DNA from: Bacteroidota bacterium
GTDB taxonomy: Bacteria > Bacteroidota > Ignavibacteria > Kapaibacteriales > UBA2268
NCBI GenBank assembly: GCA_017428585.1
Contig: JAFRQN010000016.1
Location: 1 to 12,878, forward strand
Length of the DNA: 12,878 nucleotides
Reading direction: 5' to 3'
Below, piece after piece: positions 5,817 to 12,878 of this stretch. Positions within the stretch are counted from its first letter, which is position 1. The number at the start of each line of letters is the position of its first letter. Made by a program: the position numbers and the translations under genes. The notes below the pieces were generated by a model. The model saw only the letters and a program-made list of their open reading frames with translations, was not told the origin of the DNA and ran no database searches.

Positions 5817-8800
5817 ATGCTAATACCAAATAAAGTATATAAATTCTTATTATTTATTATATTGTTTTCTTCTATCTCTATTTCTTCAAAATTAATAGCA
5901 GATTGGTACGATTCTAATATAACTTATTATAAAATAACAACAACAAAAGATGGTATTGCTAAAATATCATTGAAACAACTATTAGAAATCGCTCCAGAAT
6001 TATCTGGCAAATCACAACATGGATTGCATTTGCTATATAAAGGGATATCTTATCCATTTTACTATAATGGAGATGAAACAATTAATAATAATGCAGAAAT
6101 ATATTTTTATGGACGTAGAGCTTCAGGTGATTCAACATATTTTAATCATTATACAAATGAAGCTGCATTTTTTTTGTATTATGACAATAACACAACATCC
6201 TTAAGATTAAATTTATTAGAAGAACCTTCCAATGCAGCAGAATCAATAAATAAGGTAATATATAATCAACATTTAGAAAAAGATATAACTTATTATTTTG
6301 GTTATGATGTACTAAATGTTGAAGCTGATAAATTTGAAAAATGGTATTGGCAAATATTAAATGATTATCCTGGCGGCAAAGCAAACAATAAAATATCAAA
6401 TTGTTTGTTTAATTCAAACTTTTTCTTTTTCCCTTATTATATTATTGATGAAAATTTAAAATTAACAGCTAATATATCTACAACATTTACAGATCCAAAA
6501 CCAGATCCTCACTATAAACGCTGTATAAAAGCAATGCTTAATACAGATACAATATATACATATAATTTTGATTCATTAATAGATAATCATATAATTGAAG
6601 TACCACTAAAAAGCAAAAATTTATTTTCAGGTATTAACCAATTCTCTATTATTAACTCAACAGCTGATACATTTAACACAGAAATTGGAGTAGATTATTA
6701 CGAAATAAGTGGTTATGGTACTCCTTGTGCATATAAATCAGAATCAATTTTTGAAATTCCTTCAAGTTCAAATAACTTTGAAATAGAAATACCAGGATTT
6801 TCATCAGAAAAAATAGTAATAATAGATACATTATCAAACTTTATTATTTTTAAAAATGGCAATAAAATATCCAAAGTACATGCTAATGTAAGCGGCGGTG
6901 AAGCACCATATATATCTATTATGATAAATGATGAAATTCATACTTATAATTATACAGGTTTTCATATAGGTATTTTACGTCAAAATAATACTTATGCAGA
7001 ATTTCAATCCTCAAAACAAATGGGCAAAGAAATTGAAAATTTACTGCCGAGTATTAATTCTGGTTCTATTGCAGCAATAGCTTATAACGGAGATGTAGAT
7101 ATACCTCCATATTTAGCTAATTGGTTGGCATCACAAGGATCTACACTAATAAAAAATGTAAAAGCAGGTACAAACTATATATGCATTTTTGAAGTAGGAA
7201 ATCCTGCAAGTATAAAAGAATCGATAGACAATAATGGTTCAATGCTAAAAAATCAAAATAAATTTATTGCTGCTAATGCTATTTTTAACAATGAAAATGG
7301 CAAGGCATATTCAATTAATTTAAGACTGCCAGCTAATCTTACAAAAAATTATATAATACATGCAAATGATAGTATAAATATAGAAATTGCAAAAGTTTCA
7401 CAAATACAAAAAACTAAGCTGCAAACACCTAATAATAATGGTGCTGATATGATTATAATATCTCACCCACAATTTTATAATGCAGCAAACAAATTAGCAG
7501 AATATAGAAGAGGACAGGGATATCGCATAGAATTAATAAATGTTGATGATATATACAAAGAATATTCTTATGGTATAAAAAATCCTAAAGCAATAAAAGA
7601 TTTCTTAAAATATGCTTATAATACATGGAAAGAACCAAAAATAAAATATGTTTTATTAATAGGAGATGCAAGTAGAGATCCTAACTTAAATGATCCTACT
7701 TCGGTTGCTATTGATTATATACCATCTTATGGAGTTCCTGTTTCCGATTACTGGTACGGTACATTATCAAATCAAAACAACTATTCAGAATTAATAGTTG
7801 GTCGTATTCCTGTTAGTACTGCTGATGAATTAATGAATTATATAGATAAAGTAATGACGTATGAAAATTCATTACCTTTACCATGGCATAAACAATTTCT
7901 ATTTTTAAATGGCGGACTTAATACTGAAGAACAAAAAAAATCTATTTTAGATTCTTACTATTTTGGCGATTATACAGCAAACTACCCTATTTGTTCCGAT
8001 ACTTTAAGAATATCTAAAACTGACTTCGTACCATCAGGCGAATCACAAAAAAACGAAATTATAGCTGCAATTAACTCTGGACAAATCTTTACTGTTTATA
8101 ATGGACATGCATCACCAGAAGTATTTGATATGGATGGATGGCAGGCTCAGAATTTAAATAATAAAGATAAATATGGATTTTTAACAACATTGTCATGTAA
8201 TTCTGGTGCATTCGCAGAACCATCGTTTACTCAATGTAGGAATGAAGAATATTTATTAGCAAAAGATAAGGGATTTGTTTGTGTTTTGGGTTCTACAACA
8301 GTAGGCGAAACAAATTCAAATTTTGCATTATTTGACATTTTATTCAATATGATGGCAAATAATAATAAACGTAATATAGGTGAATTATTATATGAATCAA
8401 AAAATAAAATGCCAATTCTTAATGAATTTACAGAATCAGTCCGAAACTTTTTTACAATTTTAGGCGATCCTCTGCTTAATATTCATATAGATACTATTCC
8501 AGATTTATATTTAACTGAAAATGATATTAACGTTACAGTAAAGAATACAAACAATCCATTTATCAAAGAAACAGATTCTGTTGTTACTATTTCAACCACC
8601 CTATATAATGGAGGAACAGCAGTAGATATGCCGTTTATGGTAAAATTAACTCATATTTATGATAATAATTCTGAAGAATATAAAATAAATATAAATAGTT
8701 TATGCAAAAAAGAAATTGTAAATTTTGATATACCAATTAATAATCAATCTGGTTACCATCAATTTACAATAGAAATAGACACCAAACAAGAAATAATTGA

Positions 8801-11051
8801 AACACGAAAAGATAATAACATCATAAGCAGTAAATTCTATGTTTATAAATCAGGTTTACTACCTGTTGAGCCTTTAGCATATTGGAATATGCCAACAAGC
8901 AGCCTGAGATTTAGACAGATAAATCAATTATTTGATCAACAAGGAAAGTATAACTACGAATTTAAAATATTAACAATAAACAATAATCAAGATACAATTT
9001 TGGTAAAAACTTCCTCAACCAATGAAATAAATGAATATGAAAATTATGTTGATTGGATTCCAGATATTAATTTAGAAAAAAATAATAATTATATCTTAGT
9101 TTCTCAATTAATTGATATAAATACAGGAAATAAGAGCGATTATCTATTTATTCCATTCAATACTTATAATTCTACTGTAGATAATAACACAAAATATGCA
9201 TTAAAACATAATTCAGAACTTTCTTCTTTAGAATTAAATAATATGATGATTAATGCAGATACATCATCAAATACATCATTTAATGTTACTTTGTTAAATA
9301 ATAATTTAACTTATCAATTAAAAGCTTTTACAAAAGATAAAGTTCAGAGATATTGTAGAATATGGCTTGGTGATAGTATTTATGTTGATGGAACTGGCGA
9401 AAATAGAGGCTTTAATGTTGTAATAGTTCCTAAAAATAATATAAACCCTATTGGCAAATATTATCGCTTTGATACCTATAATAAACCAGAACAAGCAAAA
9501 GAATTATTAAATCTTTTACAAGACAGTATAAAAAATAACGATTACGTTATAATATCTACTTCCGATCGCTCTTTTAATGCGTTTTCTAAACCACAATTAG
9601 ATACATTAAAATCATTATTATCTTCATTAGGTTCACAATACATAAACGATGTATCTGAATGGTCGTCTTTTGCTATGATAGGTTGGAAAAACGCACCAAA
9701 AGGAAGTGTTCCAGAAAGTCATGTAAACTCAGACACTGCATCATTAACAGGAAATTTAACATTTTATTCAGAATCAGGTGAATGCAGTACTACTAATATA
9801 GGACCAGCTGTAAACTGGAATAAAATAATAATAAATGGCAATTTTAACTCTAAAGATGTAATAAGTAGTATAGAGATAATAGGAGTAAATGCACTAAATG
9901 AAAATACTACGCTTATGACATTAGATACTATTGGCAATATAGATATATCAAAAATAGATGCAGAAAAATATCCATATTTAATGCTAAAATTTTATTCTAA
10001 ACGCAATAAAATAGATCAAGAACATTATATTAATTCTATATTATTTGATTATACACCATCACCAGAATTAGCATATAATAAGATTAGCCACATAACTCCT
10101 AATCCTATTCTAAGAGCTGATTCTGCAAGCTTATTATTATCAGTTTCTAATATTTCTTTACGCAGTTCCTCTATAAATTCTCCTATTAATATAGAAATTT
10201 TAGGGTTGCAGTCATCTACAACAACAAAAGTTGAAAAAGAATTGCCAAAAATAGCTCCTGATAATAACATAGAAATTGAAAGTAAAATTTATACAGAATT
10301 TCTTGATGCAAGCAATATACTAAAAATTACAATAGATAATTTGTCTATAAATAAAGAATTATATAATTTTAATAATGATTTAGAACTTCCTTTAACTGTT
10401 TATGAGGATACAATATCTCCAACAATGGAAATAACAATAGATAATGATATTATTGTTAACAAAGATTATATAACAGATGAACCAACAATAGAGATTAAAT
10501 TATTTGATAATTCAAGGCTTGCCATAACAAACAAAGAACCTATATCATTAAAAATTAATGGGATACAGCAAAATAAAAATAATACTCAGTTTTATAAAAT
10601 AGATCTTTATGAAACTGGGAACGATATAAAAGCACAATTAAAAATAATTCCAACAAAATTAATAGATAAAGAAAATTTATTTATATTTACTTGTGTTGAT
10701 GCAAGTGGAAATAGAGATACTAGTCAGTATTATTTATTTGTATCTCTAAATGGATATATAAATAATTTAATGACATCACCAAATCCCGTACTCAATGAAA
10801 ATATGAATTTTAACTTTTATTACATTGCAAATAGTAATAGTTCAACAGCAAATATTGATATTTACAATGCATTAGGGAAAAAAGTTAAAACAATAATAAC
10901 AGATTTAAAATTGAGAAATAATTCTATTATTTGGGATATGAAAGATGACAACGGAATATTAATAGCACCAGGATTATATTTTTATACAATAACAGTTAAT
11001 GCTGATTTCTGGGTTGCTCCACAATCAGGTAAATTTATTTTTGCAAAATAA
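5817..11051 (+). CDS. PorU-like type IX secretion sortase (C25 peptidase) with ILEI-like domain
   Basis: Giant exported protein of 1744 residues. A signal peptide (about 1-28) is followed by an N-terminal beta-rich region (~30-540). The gingipain-type C25 cysteine peptidase domain spans ~544-885. It has the MIIISHPQFYNAANKLAEYRRGQGY opening in shortened form, YVLLIGDASRDP, the catalytic His764 (YNGHAS) and Cys794 (LSCNSGAF). The usual GHG is GHA here. Then come a CARDB-like Ig domain (~897-1010), a beta region, an ILEI/FAM3-like domain (~1180-1300), further beta domains, and a FlgD-like/type IX C-terminal domain (1654-1744; SPNPV, NALGKKVKTI, GLYFYTI, GKFIFAK). PorU cleaves C-terminal sorting domains of cargo at the cell surface and keeps its own. 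This one is far longer than classical PorU (about 1100-1300), nearer the long PorU2-type proteins. It could alternatively be a secreted gingipain-like protease. Confidence 0.8.
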   Translation: MLIPNKVYKFLLFIILFSSISISSKLIADWYDSNITYYKITTTKDGIAKISLKQLLEIAPELSGKSQHGLHLLYKGISYPFYYNGDETINNNAEIYFYGRRASGDSTYFNHYTNEAAFFLYYDNNTTSLRLNLLEEPSNAAESINKVIYNQHLEKDITYYFGYDVLNVEADKFEKWYWQILNDYPGGKANNKISNCLFNSNFFFFPYYIIDENLKLTANISTTFTDPKPDPHYKRCIKAMLNTDTIYTYNFDSLIDNHIIEVPLKSKNLFSGINQFSIINSTADTFNTEIGVDYYEISGYGTPCAYKSESIFEIPSSSNNFEIEIPGFSSEKIVIIDTLSNFIIFKNGNKISKVHANVSGGEAPYISIMINDEIHTYNYTGFHIGILRQNNTYAEFQSSKQMGKEIENLLPSINSGSIAAIAYNGDVDIPPYLANWLASQGSTLIKNVKAGTNYICIFEVGNPASIKESIDNNGSMLKNQNKFIAANAIFNNENGKAYSINLRLPANLTKNYIIHANDSINIEIAKVSQIQKTKLQTPNNNGADMIIISHPQFYNAANKLAEYRRGQGYRIELINVDDIYKEYSYGIKNPKAIKDFLKYAYNTWKEPKIKYVLLIGDASRDPNLNDPTSVAIDYIPSYGVPVSDYWYGTLSNQNNYSELIVGRIPVSTADELMNYIDKVMTYENSLPLPWHKQFLFLNGGLNTEEQKKSILDSYYFGDYTANYPICSDTLRISKTDFVPSGESQKNEIIAAINSGQIFTVYNGHASPEVFDMDGWQAQNLNNKDKYGFLTTLSCNSGAFAEPSFTQCRNEEYLLAKDKGFVCVLGSTTVGETNSNFALFDILFNMMANNNKRNIGELLYESKNKMPILNEFTESVRNFFTILGDPLLNIHIDTIPDLYLTENDINVTVKNTNNPFIKETDSVVTISTTLYNGGTAVDMPFMVKLTHIYDNNSEEYKININSLCKKEIVNFDIPINNQSGYHQFTIEIDTKQEIIETRKDNNIISSKFYVYKSGLLPVEPLAYWNMPTSSLRFRQINQLFDQQGKYNYEFKILTINNNQDTILVKTSSTNEINEYENYVDWIPDINLEKNNNYILVSQLIDINTGNKSDYLFIPFNTYNSTVDNNTKYALKHNSELSSLELNNMMINADTSSNTSFNVTLLNNNLTYQLKAFTKDKVQRYCRIWLGDSIYVDGTGENRGFNVVIVPKNNINPIGKYYRFDTYNKPEQAKELLNLLQDSIKNNDYVIISTSDRSFNAFSKPQLDTLKSLLSSLGSQYINDVSEWSSFAMIGWKNAPKGSVPESHVNSDTASLTGNLTFYSESGECSTTNIGPAVNWNKIIINGNFNSKDVISSIEIIGVNALNENTTLMTLDTIGNIDISKIDAEKYPYLMLKFYSKRNKIDQEHYINSILFDYTPSPELAYNKISHITPNPILRADSASLLLSVSNISLRSSSINSPINIEILGLQSSTTTKVEKELPKIAPDNNIEIESKIYTEFLDASNILKITIDNLSINKELYNFNNDLELPLTVYEDTISPTMEITIDNDIIVNKDYITDEPTIEIKLFDNSRLAITNKEPISLKINGIQQNKNNTQFYKIDLYETGNDIKAQLKIIPTKLIDKENLFIFTCVDASGNRDTSQYYLFVSLNGYINNLMTSPNPVLNENMNFNFYYIANSNSSTANIDIYNALGKKVKTIITDLKLRNNSIIWDMKDDNGILIAPGLYFYTITVNADFWVAPQSGKFIFAK

Positions 11052-11072
11052 TCAATTATAATTATAACTAAT

Positions 11073-12236
11073 ATGAAAATTAAAGTATTTATTTGTTGTT
11101 TATTGTTAATATCTTTTTTTCAATCATTTAAATTAAACGCTCAATGGAGCATATTAGATAAAGTTGCTGATAGTCTTGTTCTACAAGGCATGGATTATAT
11201 CTATAATCTTGAATTAAAAAAAGCAGCAAATTGTTCAAGCCAATTACAAAAACAATATCCAGACCACCCTGCTGGCTATTTTTTAGAAGCTATGATAGAT
11301 TGGTGGAAAATTTTAATAGATCCTGTAAACAAGAAATTATATAAGCCAAACTTTACAAAACATATAGATAATACATTAACCAAATGTGAAAATATACTAA
11401 AAAATAATCCAGTTGATATTAATGCCTTATTTTTTAAAGCAGGAGCAATTGGATATAGAGGTAGATTTTTCGTAGATGATGAAAGTTGGATGAAAGCAGC
11501 CAGAGATGGCAATGAAGCTTTTGATCTTCTAAAAAAATGTCTAAAATTGGCTCCTAATAATCATGACATTATGTTAGGTACAGGTATTTATAACTATTTT
11601 GTCGCTGCTATACCTGAAAAATATCCTGCAGTAAAGCCAATGCTGCTTATGCTGCCTCCAGGAGATAAATTAATCGGAGAACTACAATTGAAAGCATCAG
11701 CTAAAGATGCTCGTTATGTTTCTATTGAAGCACAAGTAGTTTTAATGCAAATTTATTACTCTTTCGAAAATAAATCAGATGAATGCCTAAATATTGTATC
11801 TAAATTAATAGATAAATATCCAAGCAATCCATACTTTAGAAAATATTATGCAAGATCATTAGTAAAAATTGGAGCTTGGAGTAAATTTGAAAAAATATGG
11901 AGAGAAATATTAACAAATTGTATTGATAAAAAATTTGGCTATAATAATGCAACTGCTCGAGAAGCTATGTATTATATTGGATTGGCATTACAACGTGATC
12001 AAAATTATTCACAGGCATTGAAATATTATTTTAAATGTGACGAAGGATGCCGCAAAATTGATAAAGATGGCCCTTCAAGTTTTATGGTAATGACAAACTT
12101 AAATATTGGGAAAATTTATGATAAACAAGGAAAAAGAGATTTAGCAATTGCTCAGTATCAAAAAGTACTAAAAATGAAAAATTTCAATACATCTCATGAA
12201 GAAGCTAATAAATATATAAAACAAGCATATAAATAG
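11073..12236 (+). CDS. Exported tetratricopeptide-repeat protein
   Basis: A 387-residue protein with a signal peptide at residues 1-24 (ends LNAQ), so periplasmic or surface-attached. The body is all-helical. Tetratricopeptide-like helix pairs occur at ~34-66 and ~105-165, and the best two are at ~297-330 (YYIGLALQRDQNYSQALKYY) and ~340-372 (MTNLNIGKIYDKQGKRDLAI). The middle has non-TPR blocks that look conserved rather than random: GRFFVDDESWMKAARDG (130-146) and YNYFVAAIPEKYPAVKPM (173-190) followed by LPPGDK. TPR proteins usually scaffold other proteins. No enzymatic motif is seen. It starts only 21 bases after the PorU-like gene, which suggests translational coupling or a shared transcript and a job in the same envelope process. 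No ribosome-binding site is visible. The exact function is not recognised. Confidence 0.75.
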   Translation: MKIKVFICCLLLISFFQSFKLNAQWSILDKVADSLVLQGMDYIYNLELKKAANCSSQLQKQYPDHPAGYFLEAMIDWWKILIDPVNKKLYKPNFTKHIDNTLTKCENILKNNPVDINALFFKAGAIGYRGRFFVDDESWMKAARDGNEAFDLLKKCLKLAPNNHDIMLGTGIYNYFVAAIPEKYPAVKPMLLMLPPGDKLIGELQLKASAKDARYVSIEAQVVLMQIYYSFENKSDECLNIVSKLIDKYPSNPYFRKYYARSLVKIGAWSKFEKIWREILTNCIDKKFGYNNATAREAMYYIGLALQRDQNYSQALKYYFKCDEGCRKIDKDGPSSFMVMTNLNIGKIYDKQGKRDLAIAQYQKVLKMKNFNTSHEEANKYIKQAYK

Positions 12237-12250
12237 TATTTATTAATAAT

Positions 12251-12878
12251 ATGAAAACAAATAAGAAGAAAAAAATAGATATAAATATAGATAAGAATAA
12301 TACAACCCAAAAAGAAAGTCAAGATATAGATGCTTCAGTTACAATAGAACCTAAAAAATTTAAAAAATCTGATAGCATCAAAACTAAAAACAATAAAGTA
12401 TCCAAGAAAAAAGATAAAACATCTGAAATAACAGATATTTATAATGACAATATCATTGAAAATAAATCACATGATATCAATGTTAATGATAACATTAATG
12501 TTGATACAAAAGAAATTAAATCTACAAAAAAGAATAAGAAAGACAAAAAGAGTTTAAAAGAAAATAATAATATTACTATCACTAACAAAACTGACAATAA
12601 TACTGTAAAAGAAAAAAACTTAGATAATACTAAATCTACTAATATTGTTATTGATGCAGAAATAAAAGACGTTGTTCCTGTAAAAAAGAATAAGAAAACT
12701 AAAAAGAGTGTAACTGAGAACAAAGACATAGAGCTTGTTAGTAAAACTGGAAATAATACAGTAGAAAATGTTTTAGCTGATAGTAAATCTGGTGATAATA
12801 TCATTAATAAAGAGTTAAAAGAAGCTGCATCAGTAAAAAAGAGCAAGAAAACTAAGAAGAGTGTAACAGCACATAAAA
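12251..12878 (+). CDS. Lysine-rich repeat protein, N-terminal part only
   Basis: An ATG 14 bases after the TPR gene opens a frame that stays open for 209 codons to the window edge, so the 3' end is missing. The start MKTNKKKKIDINIDKNN has no signal peptide. The sequence is low-complexity and hydrophilic, dominated by Lys, Asn, Asp, Thr, Ser, Ile and Val, with virtually no aromatics, so it is probably disordered. From residue 93 it forms tandem repeats of 51-52 residues headed by a basic block of the type KKNKKTKKSV (residues 93, 145 and 196). A degenerate earlier unit may begin near residue 50. Such basic tracts occur in nucleic-acid-binding proteins (histone-like proteins, or N-terminal extensions of Rho or RNases), so this may be the tail of a larger enzyme whose domain lies beyond the window. 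I cannot assign a function. Confidence 0.7.
   Translation, partial: MKTNKKKKIDINIDKNNTTQKESQDIDASVTIEPKKFKKSDSIKTKNNKVSKKKDKTSEITDIYNDNIIENKSHDINVNDNINVDTKEIKSTKKNKKDKKSLKENNNITITNKTDNNTVKEKNLDNTKSTNIVIDAEIKDVVPVKKNKKTKKSVTENKDIELVSKTGNNTVENVLADSKSGDNIINKELKEAASVKKSKKTKKSVTAHK
12527..12878 (+). repeat. In-frame tandem repeat in the lysine-rich ORF
   Basis: Units begin at 12527, 12683 and 12836, with periods of 156 and 153 bases, so all stay in frame. Each opens with a near-identical ~30-base block (AAAAAGAATAAGAAAACTAA and close variants) encoding KK(N/S)KK(D/T)KKS(L/V). A more variable spacer follows in which KTxNNTV is shared between units 1 and 2. The third unit is cut by the window edge. 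Confidence 0.7.

Noticed and set aside
6142..6399. Minus-strand ORF inside the PorU-like gene
   Set aside because: It lies wholly within a well-supported reading frame, shows no recognisable domain and has a composition that mirrors the opposite strand.
12439..12846. 135-codon minus-strand ORF rich in Leu, Phe and Ser resembling a membrane protein
   Set aside because: It is the antisense shadow of the Lys/Asn/Asp-rich plus-strand repeat ORF: lysine codons read backward give Phe and Leu. The plus frame is open further and follows the operon.

Overview
The window reads as a chromosomal segment of a very AT-rich bacterium of the Bacteroidota/Chlorobiota group. G+C is roughly a quarter by eye, with pervasive AAA/ATA/AAT codons. 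The evidence is a PorU-like gingipain-family (C25) sortase of type IX secretion with a FlgD-like C-terminal domain, a DUF3078-type outer-membrane protein, -7 boxes of the TAnnTTTG type, and few Shine-Dalgarno sequences. A Kapabacteria/Ignavibacteria-like lineage is my best guess from the very long PorU and the style of the TPR protein. That placement is inference.

Positions 1-2168 carry housekeeping genes on the plus strand: alanine racemase (alr), then ribosomal proteins L21 (rplU) and L27 (rpmA). A near-consensus Bacteroidota promoter precedes rplU and a strong 15-bp hairpin follows rpmA. These three genes have purine-rich ribosome-binding sites.

Positions 2169-3707 are on the minus strand. 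An isolated dTDP-glucose 4,6-dehydratase gene (rfbB/rmlB) is followed by a hairpin with a T-rich tail. Beyond that lies a 57-codon ORF for a small, very hydrophobic protein with a basic tail. It converges on rpmA, and the 15-bp hairpin lies between the two stops.

Positions 3870-12878 look like one plus-strand transcription unit with gaps of 14-45 bp and no visible internal terminator. The order is: a stand-alone RelA/SpoT-type HD hydrolase-like protein; a DUF3078 outer-membrane protein; a 1744-residue PorU-like C25 peptidase that carries an ILEI/FAM3-like domain; an exported TPR protein; and a lysine-rich repeat protein that runs off the right edge. Three of the five have signal peptides, so the unit is mainly a cell-envelope/type IX secretion locus headed by a putative nucleotide hydrolase.

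The best candidates for something undescribed are the small membrane ORF at 2211-2384, the ILEI-like domain inside the PorU-like sortase, the HD-only protein heading the secretion cluster, and the lysine-rich repeat protein at the edge. I saw no tRNA, rRNA, CRISPR array or insertion sequence.
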